Assembly: GCF_002139875.1 (NCBI RefSeq) | Contig: NZ_CP018793.1 | Location: 1-64,000, forward strand | Direction of reading: 5' to 3' | DNA length: 64,000 bases | Source: Campylobacter vicugnae | GTDB lineage: Bacteria; Campylobacterota; Campylobacteria; Campylobacterales; Campylobacteraceae | Shown: positions 23,731 to 34,225 of the stretch, piece after piece | Layout of the letters: every line of letters starts with the position of its first letter | Numbering within the stretch: the stretch's first letter is position 1 | Program-made: the position numbers and the translations under genes | Notes under the pieces: generated by a model | What the model was told of the DNA's origin: nothing | The model's input: only the letters and a program-made list of their open reading frames with translations | Databases searched by the model: none

Positions 23731-24545
23731 CTTACTTCCTGTCTTAGTAGTGAGACATCGTTTGGTAGTTTTGAGCCGTTTTTAATAGCATTTGTGATAG
23801 TATCTAGATCAAATTTAGTATGATCAAATGCTACTACATAGCAGATATCTCCAGATTTTAGATATCTGTTTTTGCCAGCTTCTTCATATCTTGTAGCTCC
23901 AATTGTGATTAACATCTCTTTTGGATAGTTGGCATTTTTTAAGATATTTGATAAATTTTCTAATACAGCATAATCTTGTTGAGTATTTAATTTATCTTTT
24001 ATCCACTCAAGAAGCTTTTGATAAAAGTATGAATATCCACTTAGTTTAGCACATTCTCCATATCTGATAAACTCATCTTTATTTTGCAAAAATGATACTA
24101 GACTATAATTATCGCATACTCCTCCTATGCTAAATTTATCTATATCAATCTCATTGCCAAAACCTTTTGAGCCAGTGCTAAAGTTTTTCTTTTGTGAAAT
24201 TTTAGTAGCTGTTGTATCGTTTCTTACTGAGGCATCATTAAAAGCACAAAATTTAATTGGTTTTATATTTAAAACCTTGTTATTTTCATATTCTAAAAGA
24301 CATCTTAATGCTATTTCTGGTTCCATCTGTACATTTAAATTTATATCTTTAGGTAGATGTAAAATATTATTATCAATGCAATACCTACTCAAAAAGCTAT
24401 CATGCCCATTTACATAAAAAGGAAAAATTCCCTTAGGTGCGTACTCATCATCGGTTTTAACTAGTGCAAAATCATCGGCCTCACCAGCTTGTTCTAGATG
24501 TAAAGCAAAATTTCCAGCTATACCAAATCCTATAATCTCTTTCAT
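23727..24545 (-). CDS. Conserved hypothetical protein (DUF5718-like)
   Basis: A 272-residue soluble protein starting MKEIIGFGIAGNFALHLEQAG. I associate it from memory with DUF5718, found across Campylobacterota. The beginning recalls the fumarylacetoacetate-hydrolase-like 'GFGIAGNF' pattern, but no catalytic motif is certain. Located between hemN and proC on the minus strand with a 4-bp overlap with proC, it seems to be part of that transcript. The biochemical role is unknown. Confidence 0.75.
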   Translation of the reverse strand: MKEIIGFGIAGNFALHLEQAGEADDFALVKTDDEYAPKGIFPFYVNGHDSFLSRYCIDNNILHLPKDINLNVQMEPEIALRCLLEYENNKVLNIKPIKFCAFNDASVRNDTTATKISQKKNFSTGSKGFGNEIDIDKFSIGGVCDNYSLVSFLQNKDEFIRYGECAKLSGYSYFYQKLLEWIKDKLNTQQDYAVLENLSNILKNANYPKEMLITIGATRYEEAGKNRYLKSGDICYVVAFDHTKFDLDTITNAIKNGSKLPNDVSLLRQEVR

Positions 24546-24554
24546 TTAATCCCT

Positions 24555-25910
24555 TTAAACAGTCTTTGAAAAGCTATTATTAACACCTTTAAATTTAGCC
24601 ATATATTCATCAAAACACATTGCAATATTGCGTATTAATAGCGTTCCAGTTGGATTTATCTCTATTTTATCATTATTAATATTCATAAATTGCACTAAAT
24701 CCCCAAGCTCATCAAGTTCAGCTTTAAAATGCTCAAAGAAGTTAATGCTAAATTCGCTTTCAACTCTTTTAATATCAAGAGCAAAATTTGCCATTAGCTC
24801 CATGATTACAGATTTTCTAAGTCTATCTTCGCTGTTTAGATATATACCTTTTGCATTTGGTAGTTTGCCAGCATCAATTGCAGCTTCATAGCTAGCCATA
24901 TCTTTGTAGTTTTGAGCATAATAGTCATCACCTTCTCCAATACTTGTAAGGCCAATACCAATTAACTGAGCTCCACCTTTTGTAGTATATCCTTGGAAGT
25001 TTCTATGTAGCGAGCCATTTTCAAGAGCTTTAAATAGCTCATCTCCAGGCTTGGCATAGTGATCCATACCAATCATCTTATAGCCATGGTTTGGCAGATA
25101 TTCCATTGTGTATTTTAAAATTTCAAGCTTAGTTTTTGGTGAAGGTAGAGTAGTTTCATCAAATTTTCTCATACTCTTTTTTATCCATGGTACATGGGCG
25201 TAATTAAATATAGCAAATCTATCTGGATTTAGGCTAACTCCTAGCTCAAGAGTGCGCTTAAAACTCTCTAAACTTTGATACGGCAAGCCATAAATTAAAT
25301 CTGTATTTACGCTTATCATACCATATTTTCTAGCTAAATTTACTGCATTTTGGGTGATATCATATGGTTGAATTCTATGTATCTCTTTTTGGACTTGCTC
25401 ATCAAAATCTTGAACGCCAAAACTAACTCTATTAAATCCATGCGAGCTAAGGACTTGTAACTGCTCTTCATTTAAAAATCTTGGATCTATCTCACAGCTA
25501 ATCTCAGCATCACTTGCAAAGTTTTTAAAGTGCTTTTTGATAGCTTTTATAATCCTATCAAGCTCGCTTGCGCTATAAAATGTTGGCGTGCCACCACCAA
25601 AGTGCATCTGGACAACACTTCTATTTGTATCTACTATGCTAGATAAAATCTCAAGCTCACGCTCTAAATAGTCTAAGTATCTACTCATCTTATCGCTTTT
25701 GCTGGTATATATAACATTACACCCACAAAAGTAGCAAGCCGAACGACAAAATGGCAAGTGAAAATATAAAGAAAGTGGCTTATCGCACTCTTTTAGACGC
25801 TTGATATACTCATCATAACTAAACTCATCGCTAAACTCTAAAGCAGTTGGATAGCTTGTATATCTTGGTCCTGGTTTTGAGTATTTTACAAATGCTTCAA
25901 AATCTACCAT
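24555..25910 (-). CDS. hemN: Oxygen-independent coproporphyrinogen III oxidase
   Basis: Radical-SAM enzyme that decarboxylates coproporphyrinogen III to protoporphyrinogen IX without oxygen. At 451 residues it is full length. The PRYTSYPTA start motif and the radical-SAM cluster CRSACYFC (Cys55, 59, 62) are present, then GGGTPTF, VSFGVQDFD and IYGLPYQ. Together with hemB nearby it shows haem biosynthesis adapted to microaerobic growth. The hemN-UPF0763-argF-hemB order agrees with C. jejuni as I recall it. Confidence 0.96.
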   Translation of the reverse strand: MVDFEAFVKYSKPGPRYTSYPTALEFSDEFSYDEYIKRLKECDKPLSLYFHLPFCRSACYFCGCNVIYTSKSDKMSRYLDYLERELEILSSIVDTNRSVVQMHFGGGTPTFYSASELDRIIKAIKKHFKNFASDAEISCEIDPRFLNEEQLQVLSSHGFNRVSFGVQDFDEQVQKEIHRIQPYDITQNAVNLARKYGMISVNTDLIYGLPYQSLESFKRTLELGVSLNPDRFAIFNYAHVPWIKKSMRKFDETTLPSPKTKLEILKYTMEYLPNHGYKMIGMDHYAKPGDELFKALENGSLHRNFQGYTTKGGAQLIGIGLTSIGEGDDYYAQNYKDMASYEAAIDAGKLPNAKGIYLNSEDRLRKSVIMELMANFALDIKRVESEFSINFFEHFKAELDELGDLVQFMNINNDKIEINPTGTLLIRNIAMCFDEYMAKFKGVNNSFSKTV

Positions 25911-25912
25911 AA

Positions 25913-26338
25913 TTACTCCTTGCCTACAATTGAACGCATATCTAAAAAGAGATTTGGATGCTCTTTTTTAATCTTTGCGATTACTCGATCTAAATTTGGC
26001 TCTTTTTTATAATTTGCTTTTTTTATCTCTTCAATAGCTACAGTCCAGACATCACCAAAATCAATTGGTAAATTTTGCAAAATGGATCTTTCTAGCTTTA
26101 ATTCAAAATTCTCTTTTTGTGCATTTTTGAGTGCATTTATTACCGCTTCAAATAGTTCTGCTGGCACAAGCGCACATGGCTTATCTCCATACATACCAAA
26201 CCACGGCGTATTGAAATTTGGCTTACCTTTATAGCTTAGCTTCATCTCATTATTTTCAAGTGGCTCTAGTTCAAAAGTAGTACGACGCCTTTTGCTAATG
26301 CCTAGAGTTTGGCTAATGCTTTCTAAATGTCTATTCAT
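25913..26338 (-). CDS. UPF0763 / DUF2603 family protein
   Basis: A 141-residue protein of a Campylobacterota-restricted family of unknown function. It contains [20 protein letters not shown] near 17-36 and [21 protein letters not shown] near 47-67. Predicted soluble, with no signal or membrane segment. It sits 2 bp upstream of hemN and overlaps argF by 8 bp, so it is cotranscribed with them. Confidence 0.8.
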   Translation of the reverse strand: MNRHLESISQTLGISKRRRTTFELEPLENNEMKLSYKGKPNFNTPWFGMYGDKPCALVPAELFEAVINALKNAQKENFELKLERSILQNLPIDFGDVWTVAIEEIKKANYKKEPNLDRVIAKIKKEHPNLFLDMRSIVGKE

Positions 26339-27260
26339 TTCTCATCCTATCGCACCAAACCATTACTCCTTTTTGTGCGTGAAGTCTATTGTGAGCCTCA
26401 GCAAATATCTCATCAGCGTGCAACTCAAAGATATCTTCGCTAACTTCATAACCTCTATATGCTGGTAGGCAGTGGAGGAATTTTGCCTTAGGAGCTGCTA
26501 GATTCATCATATCTTTATCAACGCAAAATCCATTAAATTCAGCTACTCTTTTAGCTTTTTCATCTTCTTGACCCATAGAAACCCAAGTATCTGTAGTTAC
26601 TACATCGGCGCTATTTATAGCCTCTTTTGGATCATTTCCTATTTTGATAATTGCTCCGCTTTGTTTAGCATTTTGCAAGGCTATATCTACTACCCATTTT
26701 GGTGCTTCATATCCTTTTGGCGTAGCAACTCTTAGCTCAAATCCAAGCTTAGAAGCAGCCATCAGCCATGAGTTTGTCATATTGTTTCCATCGCCTACAT
26801 ATGCAACTTTCATAGAGGTAATATCTACTCCAAGCTCATCAAGAGTGAGTAAATCAGCCATTAATTGAACTGGATGGAAGTCATCGCTTAGCCCATTTAT
26901 AACTGGTAGATTGCTAAATTTAGCTAACTCTTCAAGGTCGCTTTGCTTATAAACTCTAGCCATAATCATATCAACCATTCCACCAAGAACTCTAGCTGTA
27001 TCTTTAATAGGCTCACCACGACCTAATTGGATATCTTTATTGCTTAAAAATAGAGCCTTTCCGCCTAGTTGTTGCATTCCAACCTCAAAGCTTACTCTAG
27101 TTCTTGTAGAGCTTTTTTCAAATATCATGGCTAAAAATTGATCTTTTAAATATGGTTTATACTCTTTATTTAATGCTTCTTTTTTGATATCTTTAGCAAT
27201 CTGTAAAATATCTAAAATTTCATCTTTGCTTATATCATTTAGAGTTAAAAAATGTCTCAT
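26331..27260 (-). CDS. argF: Ornithine carbamoyltransferase
   Basis: Makes citrulline from ornithine and carbamoyl phosphate in arginine synthesis. The 309 residues include the carbamoyl-phosphate site STRTR at 51-55, [22 protein letters not shown] for ornithine, and the [11 protein letters not shown] signature with the catalytic Cys. HCLP distinguishes it from aspartate carbamoyltransferase. Two bases separate it from hemB. Confidence 0.97.
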   Translation of the reverse strand: MRHFLTLNDISKDEILDILQIAKDIKKEALNKEYKPYLKDQFLAMIFEKSSTRTRVSFEVGMQQLGGKALFLSNKDIQLGRGEPIKDTARVLGGMVDMIMARVYKQSDLEELAKFSNLPVINGLSDDFHPVQLMADLLTLDELGVDITSMKVAYVGDGNNMTNSWLMAASKLGFELRVATPKGYEAPKWVVDIALQNAKQSGAIIKIGNDPKEAINSADVVTTDTWVSMGQEDEKAKRVAEFNGFCVDKDMMNLAAPKAKFLHCLPAYRGYEVSEDIFELHADEIFAEAHNRLHAQKGVMVWCDRMRNE

Positions 27261-27262
27261 AG

Positions 27263-28243
27263 CTATCCCTTGTTTGAATTTAAAATCTTAGCAACCTCTT
27301 TAGCGTGGTAACTGATAATAAGATTAGCACCTGCTCTTTTAAAAGATATCATAGTCTCCATCATTACACGCTCATAATCTATAACTCCAGCTTTTTGTCC
27401 AGCTTTTAATAGGGCATACTCTCCACTTACATTATAAACACATAGTGGCAATCTGCTACGCTCTTTAATATCTCTTATTATATCTAAATAGGCAAGAGCT
27501 GGTTTGACCATTAAAATATCTGCACCTTGAGATTCATCTTCTAAACTTTCGCTAATTGCTTCTAATCTATTGGCTGGATCCATTTGATAGCTCTTTCTAT
27601 CGCCAAAACTTGGAGCGCTTTGGGCTACATCGCGAAATGGACCATAGTAGGCAGAAGCAAATTTTGTCGAATAGGACATAATAGGCAGATTTTCATATCC
27701 ATTTTCATCTAATGCTTTGCGTAAAGTATAGATTATGCCATCCATCATTCCGCTTGGCGCTATCATATCAGCTCCAGCTTTAGCGTGGATTAGGGCTTGT
27801 TTGGCTGAGATCTCAAGAGTAGCATCATTATCTACGCTTTTGCATACATGATCTAAAATTCCACAATGCCCATGATCTGTGTATTCACAAAAACATAGAT
27901 CGGTGATTACAAAAAGGGTTGGAAATTTCTCTTTAATAGCTCTTAATGAGCGAGCAATTATCCCATTTTCATCAAGGGCGTCGCTACCAATGCTATCTTT
28001 TAAATTTGGAATTCCAAATAAAATTATAGATTTTATGCCTAGATTTATTATCTCTTGGCACTCTTTTAAAATTTCATCTAAACTCATCTGAAATACACCA
28101 GGCATTGAGCTTATCTCATTTTTAATTCCTTGACCTTCAACCACAAAAAGTGGATATATAAAATCATTAACAGATATATTATTCTCTCTTACCATATCAC
28201 GCAAGGATTCATTTAAGCGTAATCTTCTATATCTTTTAAACAT
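27263..28243 (-). CDS. hemB: Delta-aminolevulinic acid dehydratase (porphobilinogen synthase)
   Basis: Condenses two aminolevulinate molecules to porphobilinogen. The 326 residues show the metal-binding block [14 protein letters not shown], whose three Cys indicate a Zn-dependent active site. The Schiff-base lysines lie in [16 protein letters not shown] and [13 protein letters not shown]. Start motif [12 protein letters not shown] is typical. First gene of the minus-strand hemB-argF-hemN block, diverging from ribA. Confidence 0.97.
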   Translation of the reverse strand: MFKRYRRLRLNESLRDMVRENNISVNDFIYPLFVVEGQGIKNEISSMPGVFQMSLDEILKECQEIINLGIKSIILFGIPNLKDSIGSDALDENGIIARSLRAIKEKFPTLFVITDLCFCEYTDHGHCGILDHVCKSVDNDATLEISAKQALIHAKAGADMIAPSGMMDGIIYTLRKALDENGYENLPIMSYSTKFASAYYGPFRDVAQSAPSFGDRKSYQMDPANRLEAISESLEDESQGADILMVKPALAYLDIIRDIKERSRLPLCVYNVSGEYALLKAGQKAGVIDYERVMMETMISFKRAGANLIISYHAKEVAKILNSNKG

Positions 28244-28359
28244 TATTATTCTCCTGCAAATTTAGTGATTATAGCAGAATTTAATTTAATCAAAAATAAT
28301 TGATTTTGTTTAGATTTAATTGCAAATGATACAATTAAAAGAAAAACTAAGGACAAAAA

Positions 28360-28920
28360 GTGCATATAGAGATATCTAAAGTTGCAAATTTACCAACTAA
28401 ATTTGGAAATTTTAAAATTAAAGCATATAAGGAAAATGATAAAGAGCATTTAGTAATTTTTAGTTCAAATTTAAGCGATCCATTAAATCTTAGAATTCAC
28501 TCAGAGTGCCTTACAGGTGATGCGTTAGGAAGCAGAAAATGCGACTGCGGAGAACAGCTAGAAGCTGCGCTTAAGTATATATCAGATAATGGTGGAATGG
28601 TGATATATCTTCGTCAAGAAGGTAGAAACATCGGTCTATTAAATAAAGTAAATGCTTATAATCTTCAAGATTTAGGTCTAGATACCATAGAGGCTAATCA
28701 TCAATTAGGATTTAAAGCTGATGAGAGAACATATGAGATGGTGGATTTTATCTTAGATGATTTTGGGATAAAAAGTGTGAATTTATTAACCAATAATCCG
28801 CTTAAACTCTCAAGCATAAAAGCTCAAATAGTAAGCCGAATTCCGATACAAATAGAGGCAAATAAATACAATAAAGATTATTTAAATATTAAAAAAGAGC
28901 AGATGGGGCATATGCTATGA
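28360..28920 (+). CDS. ribA: GTP cyclohydrolase II
   Basis: Opens GTP in the first step of riboflavin synthesis. This is the stand-alone 186-residue form without a fused RibB domain. Zinc ligands are Cys50, Cys61 and Cys63 in RIHSECLTGDALGSRKCDCG, and the catalytic LRQEGRNIGL block follows. The start is GTG with AAGGACA 5 bases upstream. Its stop overlaps rsmG by 4 bp. Confidence 0.96.
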   Translation: MHIEISKVANLPTKFGNFKIKAYKENDKEHLVIFSSNLSDPLNLRIHSECLTGDALGSRKCDCGEQLEAALKYISDNGGMVIYLRQEGRNIGLLNKVNAYNLQDLGLDTIEANHQLGFKADERTYEMVDFILDDFGIKSVNLLTNNPLKLSSIKAQIVSRIPIQIEANKYNKDYLNIKKEQMGHML

Positions 28921-29456
28921 GTTTGAAATTTTGGGAGAGTGTGGCTAAGTTTGATGAGGTCTTAAAAAAATTCAATAAAATCCATAGCCTAACAAACTAT
29001 AAAGATATAAAGCCAGTAGCTCTTGATAGTATAGAAGCGATAAAGCTTTTAGATTTTAAGCCAAAGATTTGTGTAGATGTAGGTAGTGGGGCTGGGTTTC
29101 CAGCAATATTTTTAGCTATGGTTTTAGATGAATGCGAGTTTCATCTATATGAACCAATAGCTAAAAAATCAAGCTTTTTATCTTATGCAGCTTTGAGTTT
29201 AAATTTGCAAAATATCACCGTCCATAGTGGTAAAATTGAAAATTGCGATAAGATAAAAGCAGATTTGATAACCTCTAGAGCGTTGATGAATACAGCAGAT
29301 TTGATTAAAATTTGTCAAGGTTTTTATGATGAAGAGACTACATTTTTGCTCTATAAGGGCTCAAATGCTAAATTTGAGATAGAAGAGCTTAAATGTTATA
29401 AGAAAATTTATCAAGAAAATGAGCGAAATTATGTGATATTAAAGGGTGTAAAATGA
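28917..29456 (+). CDS. rsmG: 16S rRNA (guanine-527-N7)-methyltransferase RsmG
   Basis: Methylates G527 of 16S rRNA; loss gives low-level streptomycin resistance in other bacteria. The 179 residues are short for the family but include HSLTNYKD, the SAM motif CVDVGSGAGFPAIFLA near 53-68, FHLYEPIAKKSSFL and SRALMNTADL. Overlaps ribA and the next small gene by 4 bp each, so it is in a coupled run of five genes up to htpX. Also known as gidB. Confidence 0.93.
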   Translation: MSLKFWESVAKFDEVLKKFNKIHSLTNYKDIKPVALDSIEAIKLLDFKPKICVDVGSGAGFPAIFLAMVLDECEFHLYEPIAKKSSFLSYAALSLNLQNITVHSGKIENCDKIKADLITSRALMNTADLIKICQGFYDEETTFLLYKGSNAKFEIEELKCYKKIYQENERNYVILKGVK

Positions 29457-29647
29457 TAGCTAAAGTCATAATATTTGTATTAATTATAGCGATAATTTAC
29501 TTTTTTATACTACCTAAATTTAGATCTAAAAAGCCTAGCGGTGAAGAGCAAAGCTTTGTTGAGTGTAGTAAATGCGATACATTTGTAGAGTTAAAAGATA
29601 GCACACTAAGAAATGGTAAATATATATGCAAGGAGTGTCTAAAATGA
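29453..29647 (+). CDS. Small membrane-anchored zinc-ribbon-like protein (PP0621 type)
   Basis: A 64-residue protein: one N-terminal transmembrane helix at 4-22, a basic linker, then a CSKCDTF...CKEC two-CxxC knuckle (about 38-62) likely to bind zinc. This resembles PP0621-family proteins of unknown function. Translationally coupled to rsmG through ATGA, and the next gene's start lies at its 3' end. Confidence 0.75.
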   Translation: MIAKVIIFVLIIAIIYFFILPKFRSKKPSGEEQSFVECSKCDTFVELKDSTLRNGKYICKECLK

Positions 29648-29955
29648 TTATAATTGGTAGTGATTTAATAGCTTATGAGCCGGTGTTTTTATCTAAATTT
29701 GAGCCAAAAAATTTAAACCCAAAGTGTAATTTTATTGTAGTTTCTAATATTAAAGAGGCGTTAATTGCTAATGCTAATGGAGTTAAATTTATCGTATGCG
29801 ATACTATAAAACTAGCTAAAAAACTACAAAAATTAGCCAATAATTATCTATTTGATAGCAAAATCGCCTTAATAATTAATAGCGATAATGAGCTAGAAAA
29901 AGCAGCTAAAAAACAGATTGACGCAGTTATATACCTAGGAGCAATAAGGGGATAA
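29644..29955 (+). CDS. Conserved hypothetical protein
   Basis: A 103-residue protein; the start is placed at 29644 (MIIIGSDLIAYEP) because AAGGAG precedes it by about 8 bases and the upstream six codons belong to the previous gene. Alternating hydrophobic strands and helices (FIVVSNIKEALIANANGVKFIVCD) suggest a small alpha/beta fold. No catalytic motif is recognised. Two bases before htpX, in the same operon. Confidence 0.72.
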   Translation: MIIIGSDLIAYEPVFLSKFEPKNLNPKCNFIVVSNIKEALIANANGVKFIVCDTIKLAKKLQKLANNYLFDSKIALIINSDNELEKAAKKQIDAVIYLGAIRG

Positions 29956-29956
29956 G

Positions 29957-30838
29957 ATGGAGATTTTTAAGACTGTATTTTTTATGGTAGCTCTTATGTT
30001 GCTTTTTATTGTTGTTGGCGGTATGATAGGTGGGACTAGCGGTATGATAATAGCATTTTGTATTGCACTGGCTATGAATTTTTTTAGCTACTTTTATAGC
30101 GATAAGCTTATTTTAAAGCGATATAACGCTCAAGAGCTTAATAGCTCACATCCATTATATCATATGACTAAAAGGCTATGTTTTAAGGCAGGATTAGAAC
30201 TACCAAAGCTATATATAATTAGCGACTCTGTTCCTAATGCATTTGCTACTGGTAGAAATCCAGCCAATGCTGCTGTGGCTCTAACTACTGGATTGCTCGA
30301 TACGCTAAATGATGATGAGATAGCAGCGGTTATAGCTCATGAATTAGGCCATGTAAGACACTATGATATTTTAACTGGCTCTATTGCAGCAGTATTTGCA
30401 GGTGGAATTGCGATTTTGGCAAATTTTGCTCAATTTGGTGCAATGCTAGGTAATAATCAAAATCGCCAAAATCCACTTTTAATAATAGCTTTATCTATTA
30501 TAATGCCTCTAGCTGCTACTATTATTCAGATGAGTATATCACGCTCAAGAGAGTTTGAAGCTGATAGATTCTCAGCCTCTATTACAAACCCAAATGATTT
30601 AGCAAATGCTCTATTAAAGCTAGAAGGAAGTAATGCTCATACTATGGTAAAAAATGCCAATGAACAGACTGCACATATGTTTATAATAAGTCCATTTAGT
30701 GGCAAAAATATTGCTAGTGGTATATCAAATTTATTTCGCACTCATCCTACAACTAGGCAAAGAGTAGAGCGATTAAATGAGTTAAGCCGTCATAATAAAA
30801 ATTATCAAAGCCCAGCTAGAAAGTATTTTAATAGCTAA
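29957..30838 (+). CDS. htpX: Protease HtpX homolog
   Basis: Zinc membrane metalloprotease that degrades damaged membrane proteins. The 293 residues contain two N-terminal transmembrane segments (about 7-45), the zinc motif HELGH at 128-132, two more hydrophobic segments around 145-195, and the downstream ligand region SREFEADRFSA. TRQRVERL closes the family pattern. It overlaps the following gene by one base (TAATG). Confidence 0.95.
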   Translation: MEIFKTVFFMVALMLLFIVVGGMIGGTSGMIIAFCIALAMNFFSYFYSDKLILKRYNAQELNSSHPLYHMTKRLCFKAGLELPKLYIISDSVPNAFATGRNPANAAVALTTGLLDTLNDDEIAAVIAHELGHVRHYDILTGSIAAVFAGGIAILANFAQFGAMLGNNQNRQNPLLIIALSIIMPLAATIIQMSISRSREFEADRFSASITNPNDLANALLKLEGSNAHTMVKNANEQTAHMFIISPFSGKNIASGISNLFRTHPTTRQRVERLNELSRHNKNYQSPARKYFNS

Positions 30839-31467
30839 TGAATAATATTGAAATTTTAGAACAAAATCGTAAGAATATACGCTTAAAACTTATAGGTATT
30901 TTAGCACTTTGTGCAATAGTTGATTTTATTGTTACTCTTGGGCTTTGGATATTTGATTTAACAGCAGCTATAGTTGGGGGATTGCTTGCTGGACTTAGTT
31001 TATATTTTTATCTTAAATTTAGATATTTTTCTGGTTTTGAAGAGAGTTTAAAAGAGCTTATTAGAGATGAGATCTTAAAAAATCTAGACTTAAAAGCTCT
31101 TACAAAATCTTTGCAAGTTGATGATATAAATAGCCATTTTAATAATATGGTAAAAAATATTGGAGAATTTGGATTATTTAAATTTGATGAATTTGAGGTG
31201 CGTGATATCTGTGTAAGAGATAAGAGTGAGATTTTATTTTATGGGATATTAATTAGGGGCAAAGATATAAAATTGGAGCTTAAAAAAGATTTATTAAATT
31301 TGCCTACTTCATACTTTAATGATGATGAAATAATAAGTATATATATCGCTACTCAAAGCGATACAGTAGTAGCAAATCTCAAGACTCCATTAAAACAGAG
31401 TTTTGAGATTGCTAAAGATAATATACAAAGTATTATTAAAGAGATTAAGCAACTAAAAGCTGCTTAA
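30838..31467 (+). CDS. Conserved hypothetical membrane protein
   Basis: A 209-residue protein with two adjacent transmembrane helices at about 19-37 and 43-60, then a soluble alpha/beta domain of about 145 residues. No recognisable motif. Coupled to htpX by a TAATG overlap, so a role with the protease is possible but only by position. The 3' end faces dcuB tail to tail, 3 bp apart. Confidence 0.7.
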   Translation: MNNIEILEQNRKNIRLKLIGILALCAIVDFIVTLGLWIFDLTAAIVGGLLAGLSLYFYLKFRYFSGFEESLKELIRDEILKNLDLKALTKSLQVDDINSHFNNMVKNIGEFGLFKFDEFEVRDICVRDKSEILFYGILIRGKDIKLELKKDLLNLPTSYFNDDEIISIYIATQSDTVVANLKTPLKQSFEIAKDNIQSIIKEIKQLKAA

Positions 31468-31470
31468 ATT

Positions 31471-32865
31471 TTATAGATATCCAGCCATTCCAGTAAAGAT
31501 ATAGCCAAACACACAAGATACACCAACACCTAAAAGACCTGGGATTATGAAGCTATGATTGACTACATATTTGCCAATTTTAGTTGTGCCTGATCGGTCA
31601 AATTGAATTGTTGCTAGATCGCTAGGATATGTAGGTAAGATATAATAACCATAGCATGCTGGAGCAAAGGCTACTATAATGGCTGGATCAACCCCAATGC
31701 CAAGTGCAAGAGGAACAAATGCTGCAAGTGCTGCTGCTTGAGAATTTACAAATTTAGAAATTAAAAGTAGCATTATTGCATAAGTCCATGGATATAGCTG
31801 AACTACGCCACCAAGAGCAGTTTTAAGCATAGGAGTATGCACGCTAAACATAGTATTAGCCATCCAAGAGATACCAAATACAGCCACAATAGCTATCATA
31901 CCAGAGCGGAATATCGCATTTTGTGCTATATCATTTACTTTAACTTTTGTACAAACGATTAAAATTGAACCAGTAATAAGCATAAACATTTGAATAACAG
32001 CTACCATACTCATTGGTTTCATTACGCCTTTGCCATTATCAAATGCAGGACGAAGCTCAGGGAAGGCACCAAGAATAGCTACAATAGCAATCGCACCTAA
32101 GAATATCCACATAGCAGCCCACTGAGAAGCTGGAAGTTTCACATCTAAAAGTGTCTTAGAATCGCCATAAACATATTTTTTAAATTCAGGATCATTTGCG
32201 ATTTTTTCTTGGAATTCACTATCTTTATCAAGATCTTTACCTCTAAACCAGCTAAAAATACCTACAGCTAAAACACCAATTAAAGTAGCAGGAATAGTAA
32301 TAGCAAGTAAATTTAAATACCCATCAAACCCTTCTAAATGCTTAACTCCTGGAGCTAAAAGCATTGCAGTTAGTGAAACTACAGCCACACTTACTGGGCT
32401 TGCTATAATACCCATTTGTGAGCTTACAGATGCTGCTGCCATTGGGCGTTCTGGACGGATTCCATTTTTGATAGCGATATCGTAGATGATTGGCATCATA
32501 GTATAAACAACATGGCCAGTACCGCATAAAATTGTTAAAAATGCAGTTACAAATGGAGCTAGAATTGTTAAGAATTTAGGATTTTTTCTTAATATTCTCT
32601 CAGCAATTTGTAGCATTACATCAAGACCACCGCTTGCAAGCAATGTGGCACTAGCTACAACCACACATAAAATAGTAAAGATTACATCAATTGCTGGCTT
32701 ACCAGGACTTACGCCAAATCCAAAGGTAAGCACAAACATACCTATGCCACCAAGTAAGCCAAGAGCAATACCACCCTTTCTAGCCCCATAAAATAGACAA
32801 ATTAAAACGATTAAAAGCTGAATGGTAAATTGCTTGCCATCGCTTAAGTTCATTAAAAACTCCAT
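31471..32865 (-). CDS. dcuB: Anaerobic C4-dicarboxylate antiporter DcuB
   Basis: Exchanges fumarate/aspartate for succinate across the inner membrane during fumarate respiration. The 464-residue polytopic protein follows E. coli DcuB closely in the stretches I can recall, for example [51 protein letters not shown] and [20 protein letters not shown]. The N-terminus is about ten residues longer ([13 protein letters not shown]). It diverges from the SbmA-like gene. Confidence 0.93.
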   Translation of the reverse strand: MEFLMNLSDGKQFTIQLLIVLICLFYGARKGGIALGLLGGIGMFVLTFGFGVSPGKPAIDVIFTILCVVVASATLLASGGLDVMLQIAERILRKNPKFLTILAPFVTAFLTILCGTGHVVYTMMPIIYDIAIKNGIRPERPMAAASVSSQMGIIASPVSVAVVSLTAMLLAPGVKHLEGFDGYLNLLAITIPATLIGVLAVGIFSWFRGKDLDKDSEFQEKIANDPEFKKYVYGDSKTLLDVKLPASQWAAMWIFLGAIAIVAILGAFPELRPAFDNGKGVMKPMSMVAVIQMFMLITGSILIVCTKVKVNDIAQNAIFRSGMIAIVAVFGISWMANTMFSVHTPMLKTALGGVVQLYPWTYAIMLLLISKFVNSQAAALAAFVPLALGIGVDPAIIVAFAPACYGYYILPTYPSDLATIQFDRSGTTKIGKYVVNHSFIIPGLLGVGVSCVFGYIFTGMAGYL

Positions 32866-32971
32866 CTATTCTCCTTTCAATTCTAAAATATTTTAATATA
32901 ATTTTATATGCATTTAAATTATATTAAACTTAAATTTGATTATAAAAATATAAAAATTAAAAAATCTCTAG

Positions 32972-32977
32972 TATAAT
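32972..32977 (+). promoter_or_regulatory. -10 box before the SbmA-like gene
   Basis: AGTATAATC with TATAAT at 32972-32977, 25 bp ahead of the ATG. The 137-bp divergent region to dcuB is otherwise A/T-rich with no operator that I can name. Confidence 0.6.
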
Positions 32978-33002
32978 CAGCAAATTTTTTATAAGGTTAA
33001 TT

Positions 33003-33968
33003 ATGTTTTCTACATTTTTTAAGAGCAAAAAGTGGGCCATATGGGCATATGGTGGATTATTTGTTATTATTGTTTCTCTTATATTTCAAACTAGATTGAA
33101 TGTTGCTATAAATGATTGGTATAAGGACTTTTATGATATTATGCAAAATGTACAAAATCACAGCGTAGATGAGTTTTGGGAGCAGATTTATAGATTTTTG
33201 CTTATTGCTATGCCTTATGTGATTATTGCTACGCTTACTACTTTTTTTGCTAGCCACTGGGTTTTTAGGTGGAGAGAGGCTATGACATTTGGCTATCTTG
33301 GCAAATGGAGAGAGTGCGAGCATGATATAGAAGGCTCAAGTCAAAGGATGCAAGAAGATGTATATAGGTTTGCTAAGATTACTGAGACTTTGGGTTTGCA
33401 GGTTTTAAAAGCTATTATGATATTAATTGCTTTTATCCCAGTTTTATGGGGGCTTAGTAGCGGAGTTGATCTGCCATATCTTAAAGATATTCCAGGTTCG
33501 CTTGTTTGGGTGGCTTTGGCTGTGAGTATAGGAGGACTTGTGGTTTCGTGGTTTGTAGGTATTAAGCTACCAAAGCTAGAGTATAATATTCAAAAAAGCG
33601 AAGCTGCTTTTAGAAAAGAGCTAGTTTATGCAGAAGATGACAAGATAAATTATGCTAGTAATGAGAGCGTAATAGCTCTATTTAGTGGTCTTAGATTTAA
33701 TTTTTATAGATTATTTTTACATTATGGTTATTTTAATATTTGGCTTATCTCATTTTCTCAATTTATGGTAATTGTTCCATTTATTATTATGGGAGGTGGG
33801 CTTTTTACCGGAGTGATTACTCTTGGAATTTTGATACAAGTTAGCAATGCTTTTGATCAGGTTCGTAGTAGTTTTAGTGTATTTATAGATAATTGGACGA
33901 CTATTACAGAGCTTAGAAGTATTCATAAAAGGCTTGATGAATTTGAGAAAAATATCAAATTTAATTAG
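33003..33968 (+). CDS. SbmA/BacA-like peptide-uptake membrane protein
   Basis: A 321-residue membrane protein of the SbmA/BacA family (ABC-transporter-like transmembrane domain without ATPase). These proteins import peptides such as bleomycin or proline-rich peptides using proton motive force. The typical segments are [13 protein letters not shown] near 32-44, [17 protein letters not shown], the [12 protein letters not shown] motif near 114-125, and repeated hydrophobic helices. It ends shortly after [14 protein letters not shown], as in family members. A monocistronic gene between dcuB and rpmI. Confidence 0.82.
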   Translation: MFSTFFKSKKWAIWAYGGLFVIIVSLIFQTRLNVAINDWYKDFYDIMQNVQNHSVDEFWEQIYRFLLIAMPYVIIATLTTFFASHWVFRWREAMTFGYLGKWRECEHDIEGSSQRMQEDVYRFAKITETLGLQVLKAIMILIAFIPVLWGLSSGVDLPYLKDIPGSLVWVALAVSIGGLVVSWFVGIKLPKLEYNIQKSEAAFRKELVYAEDDKINYASNESVIALFSGLRFNFYRLFLHYGYFNIWLISFSQFMVIVPFIIMGGGLFTGVITLGILIQVSNAFDQVRSSFSVFIDNWTTITELRSIHKRLDEFEKNIKFN

Positions 33969-33996
33969 TTTTATATAGTTTTAAATTCAAATTTGG

Positions 33997-34002
33997 TATA
34001 AT
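33997..34002 (+). promoter_or_regulatory. -10 box of the rpmI-rplT operon
   Basis: TTTGGTATAATCC with TATAAT at 33997-34002, 31 bp before the rpmI ATG. The same GGTATAAT form occurs before rpsJ. Confidence 0.7.
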
Positions 34003-34033
34003 CCTCGCTCATTTTAGAGTAAAGGAAAAGCGC

Positions 34034-34225
34034 ATGCCAAAGATGAAATCTGTTCGCGGTGCAGCTAAACGCTTTAAAGTTGGCAAAAACAAGATTAAAA
34101 GAGGCTCAGCATTTAGAAGCCATATCTTGACTAAAATGTCGCCTAAGCGTAAAAGAGACCTAAGACAATCTCAATATGTAGATAGTACAAATGTCTCAGC
34201 TGTTAAAAAAATGCTTTGTATATAA
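34034..34225 (+). CDS. rpmI: Ribosomal protein L35 (bL35)
   Basis: A 63-residue, strongly basic 50S protein with the [15 protein letters not shown] start and the [19 protein letters not shown] core. AAAGGAAAAGC provides the ribosome-binding site. infC, which precedes rpmI in many bacteria, is absent here. rplT follows after an 84-bp spacer with small hairpins. Confidence 0.97.
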   Translation: MPKMKSVRGAAKRFKVGKNKIKRGSAFRSHILTKMSPKRKRDLRQSQYVDSTNVSAVKKMLCI

